A DNA stretch of 64,000 nucleotides from an uncultured Alphaproteobacteria bacterium (GTDB taxonomy: Bacteria; Pseudomonadota; Alphaproteobacteria; RF32; CAG-239), in the NCBI GenBank assembly GCA_944391495.1, contig CALXTU010000002.1:147736-211735 (forward strand), in the 5' to 3' direction. The translations under genes were made by a program, and so were the position numbers. Positions 1-7,255 of the stretch are shown here, piece after piece. Within the stretch, counting starts at the first letter, position 1, and each line of letters begins with the position of its first letter. The notes under the pieces are model-generated. The model worked only from the letters and a program-made list of their open reading frames with translations, ran no database searches and was not told the DNA's origin.

Positions 1-696
1 GTTTTCTTCCAGCTGCCGTTTGGCTATTTTAAACGGCTCGTCATAATTAAGCCGCTTAACCAGAACCTCGTCTTGTCGCAAAAAAGATCCCAGACTTGTT
101 ACCGGCGTACCGACGATGCTGCTCAGCACGCATAAAGGCTCAACTTCCTCGGCTTCGGTATAGCCGAACAGCTCTTTGCAGACCAAGGCATAGTTTTTCA
201 GATTAACCACCCGATAAGCCGTGCCGACTTCATTAAACAAAACCCGGACTTCTTGCCGTATGCCCGATTTGTTGATGAACTCAACCCCGCCGCCGGAAGA
301 CTGCCGATTAATCATATATCCGCAATCGGCCGCACTCGCTTTGGAAGCAACCTGCCCTTCGTTTTCTGTCGCCGCAATGGCATAATAGCTGCCTTTGCCG
401 TCGGAAAAAACCGAATTCGGCTGCCATTTCGGCGAATCTACTACCACGCCGTTGCTGATGGCCAATACCGTTGTCGTAGTTTCACAAAGATTGACATGAA
501 CCAGCCAGTTGCCCTCTTTCGGACAATCCGAGCCTTTCCAGTTGCGGAACAATTTGCCGTCTTCCGCCATAAACACCTGACCAAACGGCTGTCCCATATC
601 CGGAAGTTTTTCCAGAGTATAATACATAATTTGATAATTTTGGAGCAAAAACTTAAAAGCGGCCGCATCAGCTCCGGTCATACGACGCCTAAACAT
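1..696 (-). CDS. Unrecognised protein, N-terminal 232 residues (truncated by window edge)
   Basis: An open minus-strand frame runs without a stop from an ATG at 696 to the window edge, so the C-terminus is missing. The product starts MFRRRMTGADAAAFKF and a second ATG at 681 would remove five residues. There is no signal peptide or membrane segment; the text is mixed polar with cysteines near residues 58, 70, 118 and 173. I do not recognise a family. Codon use resembles the neighbours, which supports a real gene. It is divergent from mraZ, with about 250 bases between them. Confidence 0.75.
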   Translation of the reverse strand, partial: MFRRRMTGADAAAFKFLLQNYQIMYYTLEKLPDMGQPFGQVFMAEDGKLFRNWKGSDCPKEGNWLVHVNLCETTTTVLAISNGVVVDSPKWQPNSVFSDGKGSYYAIAATENEGQVASKASAADCGYMINRQSSGGGVEFINKSGIRQEVRVLFNEVGTAYRVVNLKNYALVCKELFGYTEAEEVEPLCVLSSIVGTPVTSLGSFLRQDEVLVKRLNYDEPFKIAKRQLEEN

Positions 697-877
697 ATTC
701 TTAAAATAACGCTGTTACCGTAACATATTTTTCAGTTTTGCGCAAGATATAAACAGGCCGAAAAAAAGCTTAAATTTTTTTGTTTTTTTATCTTTCACCG
801 CAAAGCCCCGGACTGAGCGGCCGAGAGTTTTTCTCCTAAAGAACATTACATGAACAGTTAATAAATTACTAAATTTT

Positions 878-911
878 TCCATTGATTCCCATAAAATCCC
901 ATGATATACCA
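878..911 (-). promoter_or_regulatory. MraZ box: four direct repeats at 10-bp spacing
   Basis: On the minus strand the core TGG(G/T/A) recurs at exactly 10-bp steps (plus-strand TCCA 878-881, CCCA 888-891, CCCA 898-901, ACCA 908-911). In E. coli, MraZ binds TGGG-type repeats spaced by about one helical turn in front of its own gene. Position, spacing and core all match, so this is probably the autoregulatory operator of the mraZ-rsmH-ftsL-ftsI operon. The outer repeats are weaker than the central two. Confidence 0.75.
882..910 (+). promoter_or_regulatory. Sigma-70-type promoter of the mraZ operon
   Basis: TTGATT (882-887) lies 17 bases before TATACC (905-910), and TGA just upstream of the -10 gives an extended -10 element. 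It sits about 35 bases before the mraZ start and is overlapped by the MraZ-box repeats, as expected for an autoregulated promoter. The call is by consensus only. Confidence 0.55.
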
Positions 912-944
912 TAAACATAGTTTCAAGGATTGAGGATTCCCAAA

Positions 945-1415
945 GTGCGTAAAACCTTTTTATTTATGGATACGGTAGTTAATAAGGTCGATGCCAAAGG
1001 CAGAGTTTCCCTGCCGGCCGATTACCGCTCCATTGTCAAAGGCACTGAATCCGAAATCGTCTGCTATCGCAGTCTGACGGCGCCGTGTATTGAAGGCTGT
1101 CTGGAAGACCTGTTGGACAAACTGGCCAGTGAAATGGAAGATTCGCTGGACTTTTTTTCCTCCACCCAAGATGATCTAACCAATCTGATTTTCGGCGATG
1201 CCAAACGTTATCCGTTTGATTCAACCGGACGTATCATGTTGTCAGAAAAACTGCTGCGACATGCCGCAATTACCGACACGGCCGTTTTTGTCGGCAAAGG
1301 CCGCAAATTTCAAATCTGGAATCCGGCAAACTGGGCTAAAGAGGAAGCCCGTATCCGCGCAGAAGTTCTGCAAAAACGCCCGTCTATTCGTCAACCGGGG
1401 GAGGTCAAAGCATGA
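945..1415 (+). CDS. mraZ: Transcriptional regulator MraZ
   Basis: About 156-residue AbrB-like MraZ protein. The first SpoVT/AbrB-type half shows VDAKGRVSLPADYR and the second shows the matching DSTGRIMLSEKL, the two repeats of the family. I chose GTG at 945 because GAGG at 932-935 lies nine bases upstream; TTG at 930 would extend it and ATG at 966 would shorten it. It is a DNA-binding regulator that represses the division and wall cluster including itself. The stop overlaps the rsmH start (ATGA, 1412-1415), so the two are translationally coupled. Length is near the usual 140-150 residues. Confidence 0.9.
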   Translation: MRKTFLFMDTVVNKVDAKGRVSLPADYRSIVKGTESEIVCYRSLTAPCIEGCLEDLLDKLASEMEDSLDFFSSTQDDLTNLIFGDAKRYPFDSTGRIMLSEKLLRHAAITDTAVFVGKGRKFQIWNPANWAKEEARIRAEVLQKRPSIRQPGEVKA

Positions 1416-2329
1416 CCGCTGATTATCAAAAACATTTTCCGGTTATGTTAAACGAGGTTTTGGCTGCTCTGCAGCCGGAAGACGGCGGTGTTTACGTCGA
1501 TGCGACATTCGGCAACGGCGGTTATTCCGAAGCGATTCTGCAGCAGGCAGACTGCCGGGTGATTGCCCTTGACCGTGATGCGACGGTTCTGCCTCGGGCC
1601 GAAGAGCTGAAACAACAATACGGCAGCCGTTTTGAATTTCGGCCGGGGTGTTTCGGCGATTTTGACACTTTGGTCACCGAAGATATTGACGGCGCGGTAT
1701 TTGATATCGGCGTATCATCAATGCAGCTTGACCAGGCCGACAGAGGTTTTTCTTTTGCCAAAGATGCGCCGCTGGATATGCGAATGTCGCAGACCGGCAC
1801 CTCGGCGGCCGATCTCGTCAATACGCTGCCGGAAGAAGAGCTTGCCGCCATTTTGTTTAATTATGGCGAAGAAAAAAAATCACGCCAGATTGCCCGCAAA
1901 ATCGTTGAGGCGCGCAAAATAAAACCTGTTACCTCGACATTGGAACTGGCCAATATTATTTATCAGGTGGTCAAACGGTCTTTCAACCAGACGATTGACC
2001 CGGCCACCCGCAGTTTTCAGGCTCTGCGCATTGCCGTTAATGACGAGCTTGAAGAGCTGCGCAACGGTTTGGACAAGGCCTCCCGCCGGTTGAAAAAAGG
2101 CGGAAGGCTGGTGGTGGTGGACTTTCATTCGCTGGAAGACCGCATTGTCAAAACCTTTTTTAAAAACAACTGCGACAAAGCGGTTCACGTTTCACGCTAC
2201 CGTCCGCAGGAAACAACCGGCAACGCCCTGTTCGGCTTTGCGTCAAAAGCGATTGTGCCGTCTGCTCAAGAAATCGGGCTCAACAACCGCTCGCGCTCAG
2301 CCAAACTGCGTTATGCCATTAAGAACTGA
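1412..2329 (+). CDS. rsmH: 16S rRNA m4C1402 methyltransferase RsmH
   Basis: 305-residue SAM-dependent methyltransferase that modifies N4 of C1402 in the ribosomal P site. The N-terminal HFPVMLNEVL signature (8-17) and the SAM loop VDATFGNGGYSEAIL (about 29-43) are canonical, as are VDFHSLEDRIVK and the end NNRSRSAKLR. Length is close to the E. coli enzyme. It overlaps mraZ by four bases and is followed 28 bases later by ftsL, the conserved order at the start of the dcw cluster. Confidence 0.95.
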   Translation: MTADYQKHFPVMLNEVLAALQPEDGGVYVDATFGNGGYSEAILQQADCRVIALDRDATVLPRAEELKQQYGSRFEFRPGCFGDFDTLVTEDIDGAVFDIGVSSMQLDQADRGFSFAKDAPLDMRMSQTGTSAADLVNTLPEEELAAILFNYGEEKKSRQIARKIVEARKIKPVTSTLELANIIYQVVKRSFNQTIDPATRSFQALRIAVNDELEELRNGLDKASRRLKKGGRLVVVDFHSLEDRIVKTFFKNNCDKAVHVSRYRPQETTGNALFGFASKAIVPSAQEIGLNNRSRSAKLRYAIKN

Positions 2330-2357
2330 AAACAATGTCCAGAAGGAGTTTGGTGTC

Positions 2358-2741
2358 ATGAATATCAACCGTTTAGCTCAGATAGCCCTAAGCCTCGTTT
2401 TAATCGTTTTTACCATTGCCGCTTCCAATTATATGAAAAATTCGGTCTACCGGCTGGAAAACGAACTGCGCAAAATTAATCAAGGCATCCAAACCGACAT
2501 TGAAACCATTCATGTCCTGAACGCCGAATGGTCAAAACTCAACAATCCTTCCCGGCTGCGCGCCCTGGTTGCCAGCCATATTGCTTTAAATCCGATCAAG
2601 GCTGAACAAATTATTAACTATTCTGCGTTACCATTCAATTATGAAACAGGCGAATCGAGAAAAGAAATCGCCCGCAGGAATATTGCCGATTATGCCCGCA
2701 ACAACCGGAATTTGAAAAAACTGGCCAATGCCGCAAGGTAA
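2358..2741 (+). CDS. ftsL: Cell division protein FtsL-like
   Basis: 127-residue bitopic protein: a short N-terminal cytoplasmic stretch, one membrane segment at about residues 7-26 (IALSLVLIVFTIAASNYM), then a heptad-like periplasmic coiled coil (VYRLENELRKINQ...). ATG at 2358 is preceded by AGAAGGAG with about ten bases of spacing, which fixes the start against the longer open frame. FtsL scaffolds the FtsB/FtsQ divisome complex. Sequence identity in this family is low, so the call rests on topology, size and position between rsmH and ftsI. Confidence 0.8.
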   Translation: MNINRLAQIALSLVLIVFTIAASNYMKNSVYRLENELRKINQGIQTDIETIHVLNAEWSKLNNPSRLRALVASHIALNPIKAEQIINYSALPFNYETGESRKEIARRNIADYARNNRNLKKLANAAR

Positions 2742-2772
2742 TAAAAGAATATAAAAATATCGCAGGAAGCTG

Positions 2773-4524
2773 ATGAATAAAGGGCCTTTGTCTGGAAAAA
2801 ACAACGCCAATTTTTATCTTCCCGGAGAGGAAATCAACATCCGGCGCGATGATATGTTTGCCGAATGGAATGATAAAACATCTGCCGGTTTTGCCGGAAA
2901 GGGGCGTATCCTGTTCGGCATCTGCGCGGCGGCTTTTGCCTATCTGCTGGTTGCTTTTAGACTGCTGGATACCTGTGTTCTGCCGAACATAGGACAAACC
3001 GAACCGACCGATGCCTCCCGGGTGCAACAACGCGATATTCACCGGGCTGATATCGTCGACCGCAACGGCGCCGTTATTGCGACATCCCTGCCGACCAAGG
3101 ATTTGGACGCTAATGCCAAAAATATTCTGCACCCGCGGGAAACAGCCCTCAAACTGACAGAATTGTTCCCGGACCTTGATTTTGATACCGTTTATCAAAA
3201 ATTGAAACGCCGCCGCGGAACCTTTACCCTTAAACGCAATTTGTCGCCGCACCAGCAGTCGGCCGTCATTGCTCTGGGCAATCCGGGACTGGAGTTTCGT
3301 GCCAACGAAAAACGCGTTTACCCGCATAAAAACCTGTTTTCACACCTTATCGGCACAACAGATATCGACAACAACGGCATCTCCGGCCTGGAAAAAGGTC
3401 TGGACGAACGCATTATCAATTCGGAGATACCGGTCAAATTATCGGTCGACCTCGGTGTTCAGGATACCATTCGTACCATTTTGGGGCAGAATATGCATAA
3501 ATTTCATGCCCTCAGCGCCACGTCGATTTTGATAGACGTTAACACCGGCGAAATCATTGCCATGGTCTCGCTGCCTGATTATGATCCGAACAATATTACC
3601 TCCAAAGACAAAAAAGCTTTGTTCAATACCGCAACTTCACGCGTTTATGAACCCGGATCTGTGTTGAAAATTTTTAATACGGCCATGTCTTTGGAAAGCG
3701 GCAAGGTAAAATTGTCGGAAAAATTTGACGCAACCGAACCCTTAAAGCTCAAATACAATACTATTTATGACTACCGCGGCGAAAACAGATGGTTGTCCGT
3801 TGAAGAGGTGCTGGTTTATTCCTCCAATATCGGATCGGCGCGAATGGCTTTGCAGTCGGGATTTACCGAACAATACAATTTCTTGAAAAAAATAAACTTT
3901 TTTGAGCGTCTGGATATGGAACTGGTGGAAACGGCCAAACCGCTGGTGCCGCCCGAGCATAAATGGCGGCAGTCTGATTCGACGGTCGCAACCGTGGCCT
4001 ACGGATACGGTATTTCCGTTTCGCCGATGCATTTAATCTCTGCCTATGCAGCCATGATTAACGGCGGAATCTATCACAACCCGACCGTCTTGCACCGGGA
4101 TAATGCCGATAAAAACGGATACCGCGTTATCTCTGACAATACGTCCAAACAAATGCGGCAGTTGATGCGTGCCGTGGTCACGGACGGTTCCGGCCGACGC
4201 GCCAATGTTCCGGGGTACGAAGTCGGCGGCAAGACCGGAACGGCCAACAAACTGGGCGAAGACGGCCGTTATTTAAATAAAAAAGTACGGACGACTTTTG
4301 TTGCCGCTTTTCCGATATCAGCCCCGAAATATGCCCTTCTGGTTATGCTGGACGAACCTAAAGCCATCAAAGAGACTTTCGGCTTTGTCACTTCAGGCTG
4401 GAATGCCGTGCCGACCGGTGCGGAGATTATCACGGCTATTGCACCGCAACTAAATATTCCCGCCAATTATGATTTGGAAGACGAACGCAACAGTAAAATT
4501 ATTGAAGCGGCATTCGGCCGATAG
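2773..4524 (+). CDS. ftsI: Septal peptidoglycan transpeptidase FtsI (PBP3)
   Basis: 583-residue class B penicillin-binding protein that cross-links septal peptidoglycan in the periplasm. One membrane anchor lies at about 46-65, followed by the non-catalytic pedestal domain and the transpeptidase domain. Active-site motifs are all visible: SVLK with Ser296 and Lys299, SSN at 350-352, and KTGT at 487-490. It is the last gene of the mraZ operon here; the usual next genes (murE, murF, mraY) do not follow. No key residue is missing. Confidence 0.95.
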   Translation: MNKGPLSGKNNANFYLPGEEINIRRDDMFAEWNDKTSAGFAGKGRILFGICAAAFAYLLVAFRLLDTCVLPNIGQTEPTDASRVQQRDIHRADIVDRNGAVIATSLPTKDLDANAKNILHPRETALKLTELFPDLDFDTVYQKLKRRRGTFTLKRNLSPHQQSAVIALGNPGLEFRANEKRVYPHKNLFSHLIGTTDIDNNGISGLEKGLDERIINSEIPVKLSVDLGVQDTIRTILGQNMHKFHALSATSILIDVNTGEIIAMVSLPDYDPNNITSKDKKALFNTATSRVYEPGSVLKIFNTAMSLESGKVKLSEKFDATEPLKLKYNTIYDYRGENRWLSVEEVLVYSSNIGSARMALQSGFTEQYNFLKKINFFERLDMELVETAKPLVPPEHKWRQSDSTVATVAYGYGISVSPMHLISAYAAMINGGIYHNPTVLHRDNADKNGYRVISDNTSKQMRQLMRAVVTDGSGRRANVPGYEVGGKTGTANKLGEDGRYLNKKVRTTFVAAFPISAPKYALLVMLDEPKAIKETFGFVTSGWNAVPTGAEIITAIAPQLNIPANYDLEDERNSKIIEAAFGR

Positions 4525-4575
4525 ACATGAGTCGCTTTCGGCAGATTTTGATAAAGATTTGTAAATATGAAATTA

Positions 4576-4604
4576 TTGCTTTTTTAACGATTGTCTGGTA
4601 TAAT
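4576..4604 (+). promoter_or_regulatory. Strong sigma-70-type promoter upstream of a hairpin leader
   Basis: TTGCTT (4576-4581), 17-base spacer, then TATAAT (4599-4604) with TGG immediately before it (extended -10). This is the best consensus promoter I saw in the window. Transcription would begin around 4611, so the first bases of the RNA would form the hairpin at 4614-4645. It would drive the secreted-protein gene at 4759. Confidence 0.65.
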
Positions 4605-4613
4605 ATATTTAAT

Positions 4614-4645
4614 GGCGGCAAAAAAACGTTCCTTTTTTTGCCGCC
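4614..4645 (+). terminator. Perfect 13-bp hairpin after ftsI; terminator or leader stem
   Basis: GGCGGCAAAAAAA pairs with TTTTTTTGCCGCC around a six-base loop, followed by ACTTTTTT. It lies 90 bases after the ftsI stop and looks like an intrinsic terminator. Because a promoter ends only about ten bases upstream, the same stem would also sit at the 5' end of the next transcript. Which role dominates cannot be told from sequence. Confidence 0.6.
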
Positions 4646-4710
4646 ACTTTTTTATCCTCATCAATTTTCTTTTCCCCTGATTTTCCAAACCTTTCGCTTT
4701 TGGCCTTTGT

Positions 4711-4736
4711 GCAGCAAAAAAGGAACGTTTTGCTGC
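4711..4736 (+). other. Second leader hairpin complementary to the first
   Basis: GCAGCAAAA (4711-4719) pairs with TTTTGCTGC (4728-4736). The segment 4714-4731 is also almost fully complementary (one bulged base) to 4623-4641 inside the first hairpin, so the two hairpins and a long-range duplex would be mutually exclusive. It ends about ten bases before the Shine-Dalgarno of the gene at 4759. Confidence 0.45.
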
Positions 4737-4758
4737 GGCAGAGAAAAGGAGAAAAGCG

Positions 4759-5547
4759 ATGAGAAAATATTTATTACTGACCGGGGCGACGTTAATCGGA
4801 TTGGGCGGTTCGGCTTATGCCGCCATTGACTGCGCGGTGCCGCCGACCTGCGATGAGTTGGGTTATGTGATGAATCCGGAAGAATGTTTGACGGACGATG
4901 TTTTGACTTGTCCGTTTGATGACGGCAAAGTCTTTTGTTTTCGTAAAGGACGGCCGCAGCCCGGAGAATCAAATTGTGAGGTCGGTTCGGTTTTATATTC
5001 GGATATGCAATGTTATGACGCTCACCCCGGCGGCGACGTGACACCGGTCGGTGTTGTCTTTGATACAAATAAAAGATTGGCTATTCAGTGACAGGAGAGT
5101 GAGAATATACCTTGGGAGCAATCTAGAACCACAGATATAGCAGATATAGCAGATCTTGATAATTGTGGAGATCTCAGTCTGGCTTATCAATACTGCGAGA
5201 TTGACGGTAAAAGCAACACGCAAAAGATTGTCGCTCAATTAGGCAGCGATAGATCGAATTACGCGGCCGGTTATTGTTATAATCTTACCACCGGTGATAT
5301 GCCCAAAGGTAGCTGGTTTTTGCCGCGTGCCAGTGAATTAAGAACACTATATAGCAACAAAGCGGCCGTTAATGCCGCCTTACAAACTCTCGGAGGCGAA
5401 ACTATTGAAAGAGATTATAGTTATTATTGGTCTTCCAACGAGAACAGCGGTCGCTATGCCTTAACTCTGAATCTGTCTAATAGCATTGTGCACTACAACG
5501 GTAAGGTCTATAGTACCCCGTACGCCAGGTGTGCCGTGGCTTATTAA
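4759..5547 (+). pseudogene. DUF1566/Lcl-C-like secreted protein gene interrupted by an in-frame TGA
   Basis: ATG at 4759 follows AAAAGGAG and opens a signal peptide (MRKYLLLTGATLIGLGG..AYA). Translation stops at TGA 5089-5091 after 110 residues. The same frame then stays open from 5092 to the stop at 5545-5547. The joined text matches the paralogue at 5597 along its whole length: CEVGSVLYSDMQCY and GVVFDTNKRLAI before the stop, and PWEQ, AAGYC, SWFLPRASEL, YYWSSNENS and ARCAVAY after it. The C-terminal WSS...RC pattern is typical of DUF1566/Lcl_C domains. A one-base nonsense change best explains it; readthrough or downstream reinitiation (ATG 5299) is possible. Confidence 0.7.
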
Positions 5548-5596
5548 AGGCTAAAGCGGTGTGGATGATGTTTTTCGGGAGGGCGGCAACAATATC

Positions 5597-6190
5597 ATGA
5601 ATAAAATTTGTTTATATTACGGCATTATCTGCGGCGTATTTTTAACATCAACGGCTGCCCCGGCCGCCGATTGCACAGTCGGAGCAATATTATACAATGA
5701 CGGACAATGTTATGAAATTTCGCCGGCCGGCGTTGAACCGGCAGGCGTGGTGTTTGACACCGCAAAACGGCTGGCCGTCGGGTTGAACTCAAAAGTTCTG
5801 CCATGGGGCGGACAGGGAATTGATGTCGCCGCCGCGGTTAATTGTTCTTCAAACAAAACGGAAAGTTGTCCGGACGGAAGTCCTGCCGCGACTGCGGCTA
5901 TTGTCGCGGCAATCGGCGGCGGTGATTATGCCGCGGCATATTGTCTGAAGCAGCCGGGCGGAAAATATTTTTTGCCCGGTGTGGCGCAACTGCAACTGTT
6001 GGCCGCCCGCAAAAAAGAAGTTGACGCGGCGCTGGCCAAACTGCGGGCTGCAACAGGTGACGGGCGGATTTACTGGTCTGCCGACGAAAATCGCTCAACC
6101 GACGCGCTGGCAGTGGCTATGGATGACGGAGGCGTTTACGGGAGTTATAAAGAGACACTTCTCTCGATGCGGTGTGTCATCAGTTATTGA
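5597..6190 (+). CDS. DUF1566/Lcl-C-like secreted protein (intact paralogue)
   Basis: 197 residues with a signal peptide (MNKICLYYGIICGVFLTS.., cleavage near APAA|DC). ATG 5597 is chosen over GTG 5561 because it starts the signal peptide; GGGAGGG lies 12 bases upstream. The mature part has paired cysteines, CTVGAILYNDGQCY at the start, GGKYFLPGVAQL in the middle and a YWSADEN...MRCVISY end, matching the DUF1566/Lcl_C pattern. It is probably exported and disulphide-bonded; its function is unknown. It lies 49 bases after the broken paralogue, so the pair looks like a tandem duplication. Confidence 0.75.
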   Translation: MNKICLYYGIICGVFLTSTAAPAADCTVGAILYNDGQCYEISPAGVEPAGVVFDTAKRLAVGLNSKVLPWGGQGIDVAAAVNCSSNKTESCPDGSPAATAAIVAAIGGGDYAAAYCLKQPGGKYFLPGVAQLQLLAARKKEVDAALAKLRAATGDGRIYWSADENRSTDALAVAMDDGGVYGSYKETLLSMRCVISY

Positions 6191-6209
6191 AAACCGGGGC
6201 AAAATCGCA

Positions 6210-6320
6210 GAGGAGATTCTTCGGGACATTCGTCCCTCAGAATGACAGGATAGGACTTGCGTCCCTCAGAATGACAGAAAAAAAATGCTCAGAATGACAA
6301 TAAAAAAGACGCTCAGAATA
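6210..6320. repeat. Dispersed repeat with CTCAGAATGAC iterations
   Basis: A complete unit (6214-6246) has the form GATTCTTCGGGAC-NNNN-GTCCCTCAGAATGAC, an imperfect palindrome (GGGAC/GTCCC inside ATTCT/AGAAT). It is followed by shortened copies ending in CTCAGAATGAC at about 6275, 6298 and 6318. The same family recurs near the flagellin genes. It fills the convergent spacer between the secreted-protein gene and trcR. Confidence 0.8.
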
Positions 6321-6326
6321 AGAAAA

Positions 6327-6357
6327 AAACACCCCGCTCAGATAAAACGGGGTGTTT
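6327..6357 (-). terminator. Intrinsic terminator of trcR
   Basis: AAACACCCCG (6327-6336) pairs with CGGGGTGTTT (6348-6357). The A-run at 6321-6329 gives the U-tract on the minus strand. It lies 18 bases after the trcR stop. Confidence 0.85.
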
Positions 6358-6374
6358 GAAATTGAGGCTTATTT

Positions 6375-7154
6375 TTATTCAGCTGCCTTTCTGGTCGTCT
6401 TTTTAGCAGCAGTTTTTTTAACTGTCGCCTTTTTAGTCGTTGATTTTTTAGCCGGTGTTTTCTTGGCAGCGGTCTTTTTTACCGATGCCTTTTTTGCGGT
6501 CGTTTTCTTGGTTGCAGCCTTTTTAACGGCCTTCTTCACAGTTTTTTTCTTGGTCGTTGCCTTTTTAGGCGCTGCCTTTTTGGTCGCCGTCTTCTTTTTA
6601 GCCGGCGTCTTTTTGGCTTTCTTTTCCGGTTTAGGTTTAGGCTGTGACGCCGTCAAAGCCTTTTCGATATCAGCCTCGCTGCACAGGCCGATGGTTACCG
6701 GATTCTTCGGACGGATAACGGACATATCTTTGTGCGAACCGTCACGAATGGCATTAATCGTATTTTTAGTGGTGCCGATCAGTTTGCAGATTAACGTGTC
6801 TTTAATTTCCGGATAATTTTTCAAAATCCAGGCAATGGCATTGGGTTTATCCTGCCGTTGCGACGGCGACAAAACCTTTTTGGCTTTCAGGTTGCGCAGT
6901 TTGACATTGCGTTCCATTTCGGAAGCCTGCAAATTGGCTTTTTTGTCAGCCTCGCAACGATGAATCTCATCCCAGGTCAACTGGCCGTTGTCAACCGGCG
7001 AAAGTCCGCGGATATTGCCGGAGACATCACCGTCCGCCATCGCCTGAATTTCAAGCTCATGTATTTCGCAAAAAACAGCAATCTGGCGGAAAGTAAGAGT
7101 TGTGTTTTCAACCAGCCACACGGCGGTTGCACGGGGCATTAAAGGTGCTGTCAT
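6375..7154 (-). CDS. trcR: Cell-cycle regulator TrcR (DUF1013) with lysine-rich tail
   Basis: 259 residues. Residues 1-165 match the alphaproteobacterial DUF1013 family (MTAPLMPRATAVWLVENT, NGQLTWDEIHRCEAD, GTTKNTINAIRDG), whose Caulobacter member TrcR associates with RNA polymerase and supports cell-cycle transcription. Residues from about 171 to the end are almost wholly Lys, Ala and Thr in KKxxxKK-like repeats, resembling eukaryotic histone H1 tails and bacterial H1-like proteins. That tail is expected to bind nucleic acid. The gene is monocistronic between its terminator at 6327 and an upstream AT-rich gap of about 100 bases. Confidence 0.85.
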   Translation of the reverse strand: MTAPLMPRATAVWLVENTTLTFRQIAVFCEIHELEIQAMADGDVSGNIRGLSPVDNGQLTWDEIHRCEADKKANLQASEMERNVKLRNLKAKKVLSPSQRQDKPNAIAWILKNYPEIKDTLICKLIGTTKNTINAIRDGSHKDMSVIRPKNPVTIGLCSEADIEKALTASQPKPKPEKKAKKTPAKKKTATKKAAPKKATTKKKTVKKAVKKAATKKTTAKKASVKKTAAKKTPAKKSTTKKATVKKTAAKKTTRKAAE

Positions 7155-7255
7155 ATCAAAAATCCTTTCTTATTGACGAAAAATCATTATTTAACTGTTT
7201 TACAGGATAGTTTTTTTATCGCAAATATACAAGTTTTTTTTATATTTTTGGCGCA

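Noticed and set aside
253..723. Open frame on the plus strand
   Set aside because: It is the antisense of the truncated minus-strand gene 1-696, which has better codon use and a start. The plus-strand product matches nothing.
4527..4829. Plus-strand open frame after ftsI
   Set aside because: It runs through the promoter, both hairpins and the ribosome site of the next gene, and its product is low-complexity.
5089..5091. TGA as a selenocysteine or tryptophan codon
   Set aside because: No hairpin of SECIS type follows the TGA and the paralogue has no Cys there. TGA ends mraZ, rsmH and tgt in this window, so the code is not TGA=Trp.
6352..6816. Plus-strand open frame rich in Phe, Leu and Val
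   Set aside because: It is the antisense of the TrcR lysine-rich tail, which explains the hydrophobic composition.
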